DNA of 17,087 bases, from the NCBI GenBank assembly GCA_015523685.1, contig WAJW01000040.1, forward strand, positions 1 through 17,087, given 5' to 3'. The number at the start of each line of letters is the position of its first letter. Position 1 is the first letter of the stretch. The stretch is from Archaeoglobaceae archaeon (GTDB lineage Archaea; Halobacteriota; Archaeoglobi; Archaeoglobales; JdFR-42). The position numbers were made by a program, and so were the translations under genes. Below the pieces are notes generated by a model that was given only the letters and a program-made list of their open reading frames with translations, was not told where the DNA came from and made no database searches. This document shows positions 1-7,120 of this stretch, piece by piece.

Positions 1-1376
1 GAAACGTAAGTGCCGACGAACTGGACAAGCCGTCTTTCATCATCCCTGAACAGTTTATCCCGATCGATCTTAACATAATCTGTTTTTTCAGGTGTCAGAT
101 TGGTTATCTCATCTTCAGAGAGTTCTGCAGGTCTTGCATCGAGAAGTAGAACATCGTACAACCATTTTTCAATGGGATCTCCCGGAGAATGTCTGACAGG
201 TTCTTCCAGATCAACCTCGATGATCTTCAATCCTCTCATTTTCTCAAGTTTTTTCTTAAATCTCAATGCAAATCCTCTTCCCGCTCCCTCATAACCATGA
301 ACCGTTGATGCATAGATGGCCTTTGAGAAATTTCCGAGATATGAGATCAGAAGAGGGAGCGGTATTCCCGCAGCCTCATCGATTACTCCGAGACCTCCTC
401 TGGCCCTTTCCATCTTTTCTGGTTCAAGGTACTGGACTCTCACCTTACTGGCCCTGATGGAGAGCGGTTCTTTCTCCTTCATCCTCTTTACCCTGATACC
501 AGCCTTTTTCAGGGTGTCGTTCAGGAATTCAAAAAGGGTCAGAGCATTTGCAGGTGAAGGTGCAGTCACATATATCTTTTTTACATTGAAATCCCCCGTA
601 ATCAGCCCTGCAAGGGCAATACCAAGGGCTGAAGATTTCCCTCGCCCTCTATCTGCTTTGGAGAGGAGAACTGCTTTTTTATCTGTCGTCATCAGATGTT
701 CTACAGATCTTATCAGGGCAATCTGATCCTGTGTAACCGCTCTGGAGTAAATCATGGATGGAATTTTTGTATTTTCCGGCAGTTTTATTCTCTTCCTCCC
801 TTTCCCTGTTACAGGATAGGGGGATTCGTATTTCACTTTTCCATTTTCGATAATCCATATGCCTCTATGCCGGAACAGTTTTTCAACGAGCCTCTTTTCA
901 AATCTCCTTTTAACCTGATCGATTCGGGAAGGGGGACTCACAAGTCTTTTATGGAATGGACTTATGGTTTTATACCACTCATCCAGTTCCGGGCCCTCCA
1001 GAATTATGACTCCACCACCCCTTACCGTCTCGATAACCCTTCCCAGAGAGTTGGGTGTGAGGAAGTGGGCGGAGTAAGCAACCATGACATCCCACGTACT
1101 TCCCAGTATCTCTGACGTCTCCTCCCTTTTTATGCATCTTATCTCACAACCGAGCCTTTCAGCCATCCATTTCAGAGGTGTGTGTTTTTCCTCTGAATCA
1201 TCTCTGATTATAAGAATGGAGAACCCCCCTCCTTTTGTCCGTGCATAAATTTTGAATGCTTCCTGCACGAGTTCATCACTTTTCAGCCCGGCAACAACGA
1301 TCATTCTCCGGTGATGAGAGGATACCGCCTCCTTTATTGCCTTCTTCATGGATTCTATTGCCTGTGGCCCGGTCAT
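1..1376 (-). CDS. tmcA: tRNA(Met) cytidine acetyltransferase TmcA, N-terminal part (cut by window edge)
   Basis: TmcA/Nat10-family enzymes use ATP and acetyl-CoA to make N4-acetylcytidine in tRNA (C34 of elongator tRNA-Met in bacteria, more sites in some archaea). About 458 codons are visible and the frame is still open at position 1, so the C-terminal acetyltransferase part lies mostly outside. The N-terminus (KEAVSSHHRRMIVVAG) fits the DUF1726-type domain. A helicase-like ATPase core follows, with a Walker A-type loop ADRGRGKSS near residue 245, a DEAAG Walker B-type motif near 332 and the HGYEGAGRGF segment. I chose the ATG at 1376 because a TATA-like TTTTTATTTAT (1398-1408) sits about 27 nt upstream, giving a leaderless message. 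The frame is open back to 1454, with a GTG at 1451, and another ATG lies at 1349. No convincing ribosome binding site precedes any of them. Family call strong, start moderate. Confidence 0.93.
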   Translation of the reverse strand, partial: MTGPQAIESMKKAIKEAVSSHHRRMIVVAGLKSDELVQEAFKIYARTKGGGFSILIIRDDSEEKHTPLKWMAERLGCEIRCIKREETSEILGSTWDVMVAYSAHFLTPNSLGRVIETVRGGGVIILEGPELDEWYKTISPFHKRLVSPPSRIDQVKRRFEKRLVEKLFRHRGIWIIENGKVKYESPYPVTGKGRKRIKLPENTKIPSMIYSRAVTQDQIALIRSVEHLMTTDKKAVLLSKADRGRGKSSALGIALAGLITGDFNVKKIYVTAPSPANALTLFEFLNDTLKKAGIRVKRMKEKEPLSIRASKVRVQYLEPEKMERARGGLGVIDEAAGIPLPLLISYLGNFSKAIYASTVHGYEGAGRGFALRFKKKLEKMRGLKIIEVDLEEPVRHSPGDPIEKWLYDVLLLDARPAELSEDEITNLTPEKTDYVKIDRDKLFRDDERRLVQFVGTYV

Positions 1377-1600
1377 CCAGATTTCCAGAATCTGTTCATA
1401 AATAAAAAGGTTGGTATGGGCCTCAGTCCACGTGGTTCTGTAACGCAGCACGTTTCAGGAGCGGTGACATGAACAATCGCATGGCAATTTGAAATTTATT
1501 ATTATATTTTAAAGGAGTATTGATGGGAAATCCTATCAGCGGTTTCATTCCTGTTATGAAATTATTAAAATATGTGAAAGATAACCGCTGGTCTGATTTT
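1377..1600. other. Intergenic region between tfe and tmcA
   Basis: This stretch separates the end of tfe from the start of tmcA, both on the minus strand. It holds the tmcA TATA-like box and an AT-rich block (1491-1511) that could serve either strand. On the plus strand a 29-codon reading frame starts at 1523 (entered separately). I see no RNA gene or repeat. Confidence 0.5.
1398..1408 (-). promoter_or_regulatory. TATA box for tmcA
   Basis: On the minus strand the sequence reads TTTTTATTTAT, centred about 27 nt before the ATG at 1376. This is the spacing expected if transcription begins at the start codon. Assigned by eye. Confidence 0.45.
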
Positions 1601-1612
1601 TCAGAGCAATGA
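1523..1612 (+). CDS. Possible 29-residue protein antisense to the tfe 3' end
   Basis: I do not recognise this product. The ATG at 1523 follows AAAGGAG (1511-1517) at a good ribosome-binding distance. A TATA-like TTTATTAT lies at about 1495-1502, which is 25 nt upstream. The peptide begins MGNPISGFIPVMKLL and ends in a charged tail with two Trp/Phe positions. The last codons overlap the tfe stop region in antisense. An AT-rich intergenic region can make such signals by chance, so this is only a candidate. Confidence 0.2.
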   Translation: MGNPISGFIPVMKLLKYVKDNRWSDFSEQ

Positions 1613-2116
1613 GAGAATATCCTCTATTCTTCTTATCTCATTTTCGAGAAATTCAAGAAGCCTGGTGTTGTCCGCAAACTGGAGGGGTCTGCCACATTCC
1701 GGGCAGGAGAAATTATAGCTCATGGCAGCCTCAAAAACAAATTTTCCGCATCCGTTCTCACAGTAGTAAAACATGTTCTCCCTCTCGTATTCTATCTTGG
1801 CCATGAAATTCTCCCTGGTCCTCTCGAGCTCCTTTTTGATTATTTCATTTGCCTTTTCCGTGTTTATTTTCCAGTAATACGTAAGCCATCCACTGTCTTC
1901 ATCCTTCTCCCTTCTGTATTCCGCAAGTCCTGCCTCATACAGGAGGAAAAGAACTCTTCTGACGCTGTTGAGATCGATGCCGGTTTTAACAGAGATCTCT
2001 TCATCAGTGAATTCTTTCTCCGGACATGATCTGAATATGGCAAACCCCTCCTCCCCCGATATGCGCCTTATGTATTCCTCCACAAGATATTCAATCTCAC
2101 CGTTCAGGCTCTGCAT
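1601..2116 (-). CDS. tfe: Transcription factor E, alpha subunit (TFE)
   Basis: TFE-alpha is the archaeal counterpart of TFIIE-alpha. It helps RNA polymerase open the promoter and binds the clamp. The 171-residue product has the expected order: an N-terminal winged-helix region (about 1-95, with FTDEEISVKTGIDLNSVRRVL as recognition-type helices), a charged linker helix (about 88-114), and a zinc ribbon with Cys119, Cys123, Cys138 and Cys141. A C-terminal helix follows. Length is normal for the family. The ATG at 2116 is preceded by a TATA-like box at 2143-2148 that overlaps the stop codon of the upstream ATP-grasp gene, so tfe may be transcribed separately as well as by read-through. Identification is strong. 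Confidence 0.95.
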   Translation of the reverse strand: MQSLNGEIEYLVEEYIRRISGEEGFAIFRSCPEKEFTDEEISVKTGIDLNSVRRVLFLLYEAGLAEYRREKDEDSGWLTYYWKINTEKANEIIKKELERTRENFMAKIEYERENMFYYCENGCGKFVFEAAMSYNFSCPECGRPLQFADNTRLLEFLENEIRRIEDILSLL

Positions 2117-2142
2117 TGATCATATATATGCACTTCAACCGA

Positions 2143-2148
2143 TTTAAA
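2143..2148 (-). promoter_or_regulatory. TATA-like box before tfe
   Basis: TTTAAA lies about 30 nt upstream of the tfe ATG and overlaps the TAA stop of the preceding gene. A second AT-rich run (TATATATG, 2121-2129) is too close to the ATG to be the box. Assigned by eye and spacing. Confidence 0.35.
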
Positions 2149-3178
2149 TGTTGGGTTTCCCTTCAAAGAGACCATACACCCACTCAGAAATTCTCTTCAA
2201 TTTCCCGGTGACATCAATTTCGGATTGACCTGTAGCCAGGACGGAGAGGATGGGACTGCCCGCGCCAATCCTCCTGTTTACTGGCGGTATATCTGCTAAA
2301 AAAGGATTTCCAGTCAGATCAACGGGTGTCCTGATATCTGTTCTGGAAAAAAGGATTATTCTTCCCGCATATCTCTTCGGACTGGGTTTTTCAGGGAGTT
2401 TACCCCTGCATGCATCAACATGAAGCCTGAATAAATTCACATCCGTGGAGAGTTCAATAGAGTCAAGGCTCCCCTGAAATCTCGGATTTACCTCAATCAC
2501 GTAGGGTCTGTCTCCGATAACAAAATCAACACCATTACAGCCTATCAGATCGAGAGATTCCACCACATCTTCAGCAATTTTTTCCACATCCCTGGAGGGA
2601 AAGGGTGTTATGTTTCCACAATAGGTGAATGGTCTGTTCTGGCCGGCCCACTCCACCCCGAGGAGCTGTCTGTTTACCGCAATGGCAACTGATCCTTCCC
2701 CGGTTGATATGACACACACACTGCATGGAGTGCCATCAACGTATCTCTGAAGAATTTCCCTTTTTTTGTCATAGTCAGCATGACCCTTCACAAGTCTGTT
2801 TTCCGTTCCACCCGAACCATATCTGGGTTTAACAACCCCCCATTCATTTTCTTCGAGATTATCCACAAGCTCGGGCTGGATAAATCCATATTTATCGAGA
2901 ATTTTCCACTGTTTTTTCTTATCGAGCAACCTCTTTATTTTTCCCGGGGGAGTTCCGAGAACACGATCCTCAGGAACATCTGCCCCTTCAAATCCACATC
3001 CGAGGACGATAGCATCGAACTCCTTCACGAGAGCATCGAATTTTTCAATTGACTCTGCTCGATCAGAATATAGCAGGAGATCAGAATCCTGATATGAATC
3101 ACATGAGCACACGCGGTAACCTGATCTTCTTGCAGATGAAACCACATGGCGGATATTATTTCCGGCAATCAGAATCAC
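2144..3178 (-). CDS. ATP-grasp ligase of unknown substrate (COG2232-like)
   Basis: ATP-grasp enzymes join a carboxylate, through an acyl-phosphate, to an amine or thiol. The 344-residue product has a Rossmann-like N-terminus (MILIAGNNIRHVVSSARRSG). The ATP-grasp core includes VKPRYGSGGTEN (116-127, Lys117 as nucleotide-binding lysine) and the metal-binding segment YVIEVNPRFQGS (226-237; Glu229 and Asn231). It most resembles archaeal proteins annotated as predicted ATP-dependent carboligases, whose substrate I do not know. The start is a GTG at 3178. It overlaps the trm56 stop by 4 nt (GTGA) and has GGTGA just upstream, so the two genes are co-transcribed and translationally coupled. A biotin carboxylase or purine enzyme is less likely because the accessory domains are absent. 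Confidence 0.8.
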   Translation of the reverse strand: MILIAGNNIRHVVSSARRSGYRVCSCDSYQDSDLLLYSDRAESIEKFDALVKEFDAIVLGCGFEGADVPEDRVLGTPPGKIKRLLDKKKQWKILDKYGFIQPELVDNLEENEWGVVKPRYGSGGTENRLVKGHADYDKKREILQRYVDGTPCSVCVISTGEGSVAIAVNRQLLGVEWAGQNRPFTYCGNITPFPSRDVEKIAEDVVESLDLIGCNGVDFVIGDRPYVIEVNPRFQGSLDSIELSTDVNLFRLHVDACRGKLPEKPSPKRYAGRIILFSRTDIRTPVDLTGNPFLADIPPVNRRIGAGSPILSVLATGQSEIDVTGKLKRISEWVYGLFEGKPNI

Positions 3179-3690
3179 TTTTTCACCACTTTCTTGCCTT
3201 TCTCAGCTGGAATTATCTCTCTTCTTGCGTTATCAAATCTTATACTGAATACCTTACCCTCCAGAACCCTGTCCAGAAATACCGCAAGAGCGGCGACCTC
3301 AGAATGGGGCTGATTGCCCACGGATATGTTATAATCCGACATCGAGTAAACGGTTCCAGGAACTTTCTCCGCTCCAACTATGACGAGAATCTTCCTGCTT
3401 TTTTTTATCTCATCAATTTTTTCAGGAAGAGGTATCCCATACATCGTGAGATGGACTTTCACTCCATCCCAGCTTCTGAGGAGATGTTTCCAGTTCTCTG
3501 TGTACTCGACATAAAAATTCCCGCCCCACTCGTTGTTTACTTTTTCAACGCTTTCCGGGATTGCGAGGTCTCTGTCTCCTGAAATATAGACACCCCTGGC
3601 TCCGAAGGCTCTGCCCACAAGAGCGATATGAGTGGTCACTCTCTTATCTCTATCTCTTCTGTGCCCCAGTCTGAGTATATGGACCTCCAT
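3175..3690 (-). CDS. trm56: tRNA (cytidine-56-2'-O)-methyltransferase aTrm56
   Basis: aTrm56 is an archaeal SPOUT-fold methyltransferase that uses S-adenosylmethionine to methylate the ribose of C56 in the T-loop of tRNAs. The 171-residue protein shows the family blocks: LRLGHRRDRDKRVTTH at 6-21 and RAFGARG at 27-33, VHLTMYG at 79-85, the knot segment IVGAEKVPGTVY at 104-115, and NISVGNQPHSEVAALA at 121-136. Length is normal for the family. The ATG at 3690 lies about 28 nt below a TATA-like TTTTAAATTTTC (3712-3723), which suggests a leaderless message. It is the first gene of a minus-strand pair with the ATP-grasp ligase and is divergent from malic enzyme. Identification is strong. Confidence 0.95.
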   Translation of the reverse strand: MEVHILRLGHRRDRDKRVTTHIALVGRAFGARGVYISGDRDLAIPESVEKVNNEWGGNFYVEYTENWKHLLRSWDGVKVHLTMYGIPLPEKIDEIKKSRKILVIVGAEKVPGTVYSMSDYNISVGNQPHSEVAALAVFLDRVLEGKVFSIRFDNARREIIPAEKGKKVVKK

Positions 3691-3711
3691 TTTCTGGCCT
3701 CTGTATAAAAC

Positions 3712-3723
3712 GAAAATTTAAAA
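3712..3723 (-). promoter_or_regulatory. TATA box for trm56
   Basis: Minus-strand TTTTAAATTTTC is centred about 28 nt before the trm56 ATG. A second candidate, TTTTATA (3704-3710), is too near the ATG for standard spacing. The divergent malic enzyme promoter begins about 25 bp away. Confidence 0.45.
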
Positions 3724-3745
3724 TCTCAGAAAAGGCAAGGATTCA

Positions 3746-3757
3746 AGATATAATAAA
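3746..3757 (+). promoter_or_regulatory. TATA box for malic enzyme
   Basis: AGATATAATAAA lies 25-36 nt before the likely ATG at 3782. Usual spacing would put the transcription start at roughly 3775-3780, so the leader would be very short or absent. Assigned by eye. Confidence 0.4.
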
Positions 3758-3781
3758 AATTACCATTTTCAGGTGGAGGAC

Positions 3782-5035
3782 ATGAAAGATCTGAGAGAAG
3801 AGGCACTCGAGCTTCACAGAAAGTATAGGGGTAAACTGAGTGTTTACTGCAAGGTTCCCTGTTCTACTCAAAAAGACCTGAGCCTGATATACACTCCGGG
3901 TGTGGCGGAACCATGCAGGGAGATAGCAAAAAGCGCTGAGCGTGTTTATGAATATACAATTAAAGGTAACACCGTGGCTGTCGTGACAAATGGAACCGCA
4001 GTCCTTGGTCTCGGGGATATTGGTCCCGAGGCTGCCCTGCCTGTTATGGAAGGGAAGGCAATACTTTTCAAGAACTTTGCAGGGATAGATGCCTTTCCTG
4101 TTTGCATAAACAGCAAGGACGTTGATGAAATAGTCACAACAACGAAGCTCATATCCACTGTCTTTGGTGGGATCAATCTTGAAGATATTGCAGCTCCATC
4201 CTGTTTTGAGGTGGAGGACAGGCTGAAAAGGGAGCTGGACATTCCTGTTTTTCATGATGATCAGCATGGAACCGCTGTTGTGACCCTTGCTGGTCTGATA
4301 AACGCTCTCAAAATAGTGGGAAAGAAATTCAACGAGATCGAGGTTGTGATAAGCGGTGCGGGGGCTGCTGGAATAGCCATCACCAAGATACTGCTATCCA
4401 TGGGGGTTAAGGATGTTGTGCTCTGTGACAGACTTGGGGCAATCTATCGCGGAAGGAAGGAGCACATGAATGCAGTGAAGGAAGAAATTGCAAAGATAAC
4501 AAACAAAAAAGGCATAACGGGATCACTTTCTGAATGCCTGAAGGATGCTGATGTTTTCATAGGTGTTTCCGTCGGGGGGCTTGTGACAAGAGATATGGTG
4601 AAAAGAATGGCAGATGATGCGATTCTGTTTGCAATGGCAAATCCAGACCCCGAAATAATGCCTGATGATGCAAAAGAAGCCGGTGCAAGGGTGGTTGGAA
4701 CGGGGAGATCCGATTTTCCAAATCAGGTCAATAACGTTCTCGGGTTTCCAGGAATATTCAGGGGTGCCCTTGATGTAAGGGCTACCGATATCAATGAGGA
4801 GATGAAAATAGCTGCTGCATATGCCATTGCAAGTATAATCAGGGATGATGAGCTAAGGGAGGATTACGTTATCCCGGGTCCCACCGATCCACGTGTGGTT
4901 CCTGCTGTGGCTCTTAAAGTGGCGGAGGCAGCAATGAAGACCGGGGTTGCGAGAATCAAAAAAGATCTTTCCGAACTTGAGGAGGAAATAATGAACAAGA
5001 TCCCCTCAAGTATGCCCGTTGTTGAGGGTGAATAA
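3782..5035 (+). CDS. NAD(P)-dependent malic enzyme
   Basis: The enzyme decarboxylates (S)-malate to pyruvate with reduction of NAD(P), linking the C4 and C3 pools. The 417-residue short form lacks the phosphotransacetylase-like tail of some bacterial enzymes. From this ATG, the malic N-terminal domain has the catalytic tyrosine in LIYTPGVAEPCREIAK (Tyr37), the lysine in MEGKAILF (Lys92), and metal ligands in FEVEDR and VFHDDQHGTA (Asp159/160). The Rossmann nucleotide-binding loop is GAGAAG (192-197). A GTG at 3773 would add three residues. I prefer the ATG at 3782 because GGTG at 3772-3775 is then a ribosome binding site 6 nt away. Cofactor preference cannot be read safely from sequence. It stands alone between divergent trm56 and the downstream spoVG-like gene. 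Confidence 0.93.
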   Translation: MKDLREEALELHRKYRGKLSVYCKVPCSTQKDLSLIYTPGVAEPCREIAKSAERVYEYTIKGNTVAVVTNGTAVLGLGDIGPEAALPVMEGKAILFKNFAGIDAFPVCINSKDVDEIVTTTKLISTVFGGINLEDIAAPSCFEVEDRLKRELDIPVFHDDQHGTAVVTLAGLINALKIVGKKFNEIEVVISGAGAAGIAITKILLSMGVKDVVLCDRLGAIYRGRKEHMNAVKEEIAKITNKKGITGSLSECLKDADVFIGVSVGGLVTRDMVKRMADDAILFAMANPDPEIMPDDAKEAGARVVGTGRSDFPNQVNNVLGFPGIFRGALDVRATDINEEMKIAAAYAIASIIRDDELREDYVIPGPTDPRVVPAVALKVAEAAMKTGVARIKKDLSELEEEIMNKIPSSMPVVEGE

Positions 5036-5073
5036 AGAGGACAATCAAAAACAATCTGTTGAATTCTCAAAAA

Positions 5074-5083
5074 GTTTATATTC
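5074..5083 (+). promoter_or_regulatory. TATA box and ribosome binding site for the spoVG-like gene
   Basis: GTTTATATTC at 5074-5083 would place the transcription start near 5105. A strong GGAGG follows at 5105-5109, seven nucleotides before the TTG start at 5117. The gene therefore seems to have its own promoter rather than depending on the malic enzyme transcript. Confidence 0.45.
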
Positions 5084-5116
5084 AACATGTTTTAAGGACA
5101 TTGTGGAGGAATTCAA

Positions 5117-5380
5117 TTGGCTGAAATTACAGAAGTGAGGATATTCAGAACCAGAGAGGGAGGAGTTGTGAAGGCGTACGCCTCTGTGACCCTTGACGGC
5201 GAGTTTGTGATAAGAGGCCTTAAAGTGCTTGAAGGTGAAAATGGGCTGTGGGTGGGAATGCCCGGCAGAAAAGACCGGAATGGGGAATTCAGAGACACAT
5301 TCCATCCCATAACCAGAGAAGCAAGAGAAAAGCTGGTTTCTGCGGTCCTTGAGGAGTTCGACAGGACGCCGGCGGAATAG
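5117..5380 (+). CDS. spoVG: SpoVG-family protein
   Basis: SpoVG is a small nucleic-acid-binding protein first known from Bacillus sporulation and septation and later as a DNA/RNA-binding regulator in other bacteria. This 87-residue product matches the family along its length: ITEVRIFRT at the start, AYASVTLDGEFVIRGLKV in the middle, then GLWVGMPGRK and GEFRDTFHPITREAREKL. The acidic C-terminal tail of many bacterial versions is short here (EEFDRTPAE). The start is TTG, supported by GGAGG at 5105-5109 with 7-nt spacing. It precedes nikR in the same direction, 69 nt apart. Its role in an archaeon is unknown to me. Bacterial origin by transfer is possible, but base use looks like its neighbours. 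Confidence 0.92.
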   Translation: MAEITEVRIFRTREGGVVKAYASVTLDGEFVIRGLKVLEGENGLWVGMPGRKDRNGEFRDTFHPITREAREKLVSAVLEEFDRTPAE

Positions 5381-5396
5381 TCTGAGTTCTGCCGTG

Positions 5397-5412
5397 TTGA
5401 TTTTCTCAATCA
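5397..5412 (+). promoter_or_regulatory. Small inverted repeat between spoVG and nikR
   Basis: TGATT (5398-5402) and AATCA (5408-5412) form a perfect 5-bp dyad around TTCTC. It lies 17 nt after the spoVG stop and just upstream of the nikR TATA region, so it could be a weak terminator or part of an operator. It is short enough to be chance. Confidence 0.2.
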
Positions 5413-5413
5413 G

Positions 5414-5429
5414 ATACTGATTTATACTG
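5414..5429 (+). promoter_or_regulatory. nikR promoter: TATA box between two ATACTG direct repeats
   Basis: The TATA-like ATTTATAC (5420-5427) lies about 26 nt before the nikR ATG, so the message should be leaderless. ATACTG occurs at 5414-5419 and again at 5424-5429, exactly one helical turn apart, and overlaps the box. Such a repeat is a plausible binding site for a repressor, including NikR itself, but this is inference. I do not see the enterobacterial GTATGA-type NikR palindrome. Confidence 0.4.
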
Positions 5430-5449
5430 GTTAAGCGCATCCTTTCCCC

Positions 5450-5866
5450 ATGGAGAGAATTGCCAGAATAGGTGTCTCCCTCCCTGAAAATCTGCTGAGG
5501 CGATTCGACAGCATTCTCAGCAATCGGGGTTATTCTTCGAGATCTGAAGGGATAAGGGATGCCATTCGGAACTACATCACTGAGTTTGAGTGGCTCGAGC
5601 AGGAAAAAGGAGAGAGGGTTGGGGTTGTCACCGTGGTCTATGATCATTCTGTTAAGGGAATAACCGACAGCATTCTTGATATCCAGCACTCGAACTCAGA
5701 TGTCATCTCAGGAACAATGCACATTCACATGGGCCGGAATTGTCTTGAGGTAATTCTCGTGAGGGGAGATGTTAAGAAGATCAAGGAGATTGCAGAGAAG
5801 CTGATATCAATAAGAGGGGTAAAGAACGTCAAGCTTGTGACGACTGTCGGAGAAGATCATTTTTGA
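5450..5866 (+). CDS. nikR: Nickel-responsive transcriptional regulator NikR
   Basis: NikR is a tetrameric ribbon-helix-helix repressor that controls nickel uptake in response to Ni(II). The 138-residue protein has the DNA-binding domain at 1-45 (ARIGVSLPENLLRRFD, GYSSRSEGIRDAIRNYI) and the ACT-like nickel domain at about 57-132. By comparison with E. coli NikR (His76, His87, His89, Cys95), the ligands should be His80, His91, His93 and Cys98. His66 lies in the conserved YDH segment. The HxH-to-Cys interval is one residue shorter than in E. coli. The ATG at 5450 sits 26 nt after the centre of a TATA-like box, giving a leaderless message. No nickel transporter gene is in the window, so its targets are elsewhere. 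It is convergent with hisS. Confidence 0.93.
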   Translation: MERIARIGVSLPENLLRRFDSILSNRGYSSRSEGIRDAIRNYITEFEWLEQEKGERVGVVTVVYDHSVKGITDSILDIQHSNSDVISGTMHIHMGRNCLEVILVRGDVKKIKEIAEKLISIRGVKNVKLVTTVGEDHF

Positions 5867-5883
5867 AAATCAATGGTTGATTT
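5867..5883. terminator. Hairpin between convergent nikR and hisS
   Basis: AAATCAA (5867-5873) and TTGATTT (5877-5883) form a perfect 7-bp stem with a TGG loop. They fill the 18-nt gap between the two convergent stop codons. Position and symmetry suit a shared end signal. There is no long T-run on either side, so the call is tentative. Confidence 0.35.
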
Positions 5884-5884
5884 C

Positions 5885-7120
5885 TCATTCCGAGGCAGAC
5901 TGGATTAAACTGTCGATGAATCTTTCAGGGGTCATGAGGTACTGCTCTCCTGTGTTGAGATTTTTTATGGTGAGCTCTCCCGTCTCAATCTCCTTCCTGC
6001 CCACCACAACCGCATAATCGCATCCTGCTGAAGACGCATGGGAAAACTGATTTTTGACACTTCTTTCCATCACATCGGTGATAACGCAGAACCTCTCCCT
6101 CAGTTTTGAGGCAAGTTTCAATGCATGTTTTTCAAATCCCGGAACTGAAATGATAGCGATCATCAATTTTTTTTCCGGGCTGTACTCGAAGAGTTCTGCG
6201 ATTCTGTCAAATCCGAGTGCAAATCCCGTTGAGGGTATGTCTCTTCCACCGAAAAGATGGGCAAGTCTGTAACTTCCTCCACCACATATCTGGTTCTGGG
6301 CACCGAGCCCTTCGGCATAAGCTTCAAAAACCACTCCGGTGTAATAATCAAGACCCCTCGCTATTCCAAGGTCTATGGTGAATTCTATCTCCAGGTTATG
6401 GAGATGTTCCGCAACGGTTTTGAGATGATCAATTTTATCAGAATCTCCGGTGAATCTGCGAGCCTCATCCAGTATCTCTGCACTCCCGGACATATCCATC
6501 AGCGAAGTAACCTTCTCGAGAACCTCATCCTTTCCAGTCTTTCTCAGGTAATCCTCCACTCCAGCCCTATCTTTTTTATCAATCAACCTCATGATGTGGT
6601 TCTTCCCCTCCACTCCGGAGAGAATGTCCCTCAAAATCCCCACATGGCCAATATTGAGATCAAACTCTATTCCTGTTTTATCGAGCATTGTATGGGCAAG
6701 GGAAATAACCTCAACATCCGCGAGGGGGCTGTCACTGCCAATGAGTTCCACTCCGAACTGCCAGAATTCCCTGTATCTACCTTTCTGAGGTCTCTCGTAT
6801 CTGAAGCAATTATCGAAGTAGTAGAACCTTATGGGCCTCGGGATTGAATGGCACTCCTCAATTACCATTCGTGTTACCGGAGCGGTGAGTTCAGGACGGA
6901 GGGCCAGATCTCTCCCACCCTTGTCCTTGAAGTTGTATATCTCTCCGATAATCCCCTCACCTGATTTGATTGTGAAGAGTTCAAGATGCTCAAAAACAGG
7001 TGTCTTTACCTCCCCGTATCCGTATCTCTCTGCTATGTCTCTGAACATCCTTTCAAGAGTTCGCCTCTTCCTCATCTCATCGGGGAGAAAATCTCTTGTT
7101 CCTCTAGGTTTTGATATCAT
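5885..7120 (-). CDS. hisS: Histidyl-tRNA synthetase
   Basis: This class II synthetase charges tRNA-His with histidine. The 411-residue protein has the N-terminal KPRGTRDFLP, motif 2 in CFRYERPQKGRYREFWQFGVE (about 105-125), the histidine-specific LGIARGLDYYTG (251-262), motif 3 in STGFALGFDRI (297-307), and a C-terminal anticodon-binding domain (about 318-411). Length is typical. The ATG at 7118-7120 overlaps the stop codon of the HARP gene by 4 nt (ATGA), and GGAGGGAG lies just upstream inside that gene. The two are therefore translationally coupled. It is the last gene of a three-gene minus-strand operon and ends 18 nt from convergent nikR. Identification is very strong. Confidence 0.97.
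   Translation of the reverse strand: MISKPRGTRDFLPDEMRKRRTLERMFRDIAERYGYGEVKTPVFEHLELFTIKSGEGIIGEIYNFKDKGGRDLALRPELTAPVTRMVIEECHSIPRPIRFYYFDNCFRYERPQKGRYREFWQFGVELIGSDSPLADVEVISLAHTMLDKTGIEFDLNIGHVGILRDILSGVEGKNHIMRLIDKKDRAGVEDYLRKTGKDEVLEKVTSLMDMSGSAEILDEARRFTGDSDKIDHLKTVAEHLHNLEIEFTIDLGIARGLDYYTGVVFEAYAEGLGAQNQICGGGSYRLAHLFGGRDIPSTGFALGFDRIAELFEYSPEKKLMIAIISVPGFEKHALKLASKLRERFCVITDVMERSVKNQFSHASSAGCDYAVVVGRKEIETGELTIKNLNTGEQYLMTPERFIDSLIQSASE

Noticed and set aside
3049..3582. A 177-codon plus-strand open frame
   Set aside because: It is antisense to trm56 and the ATP-grasp gene, both with full sets of motifs and a coupled overlap.
5045..5689. A 214-codon minus-strand open frame
   Set aside because: It lies antisense to the clear spoVG-like gene and nikR and has no recognisable domain.
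6257..6847. A 196-codon plus-strand open frame
   Set aside because: It is antisense to hisS, whose motifs are complete. Purine-rich genes in this genome often leave long open antisense frames.
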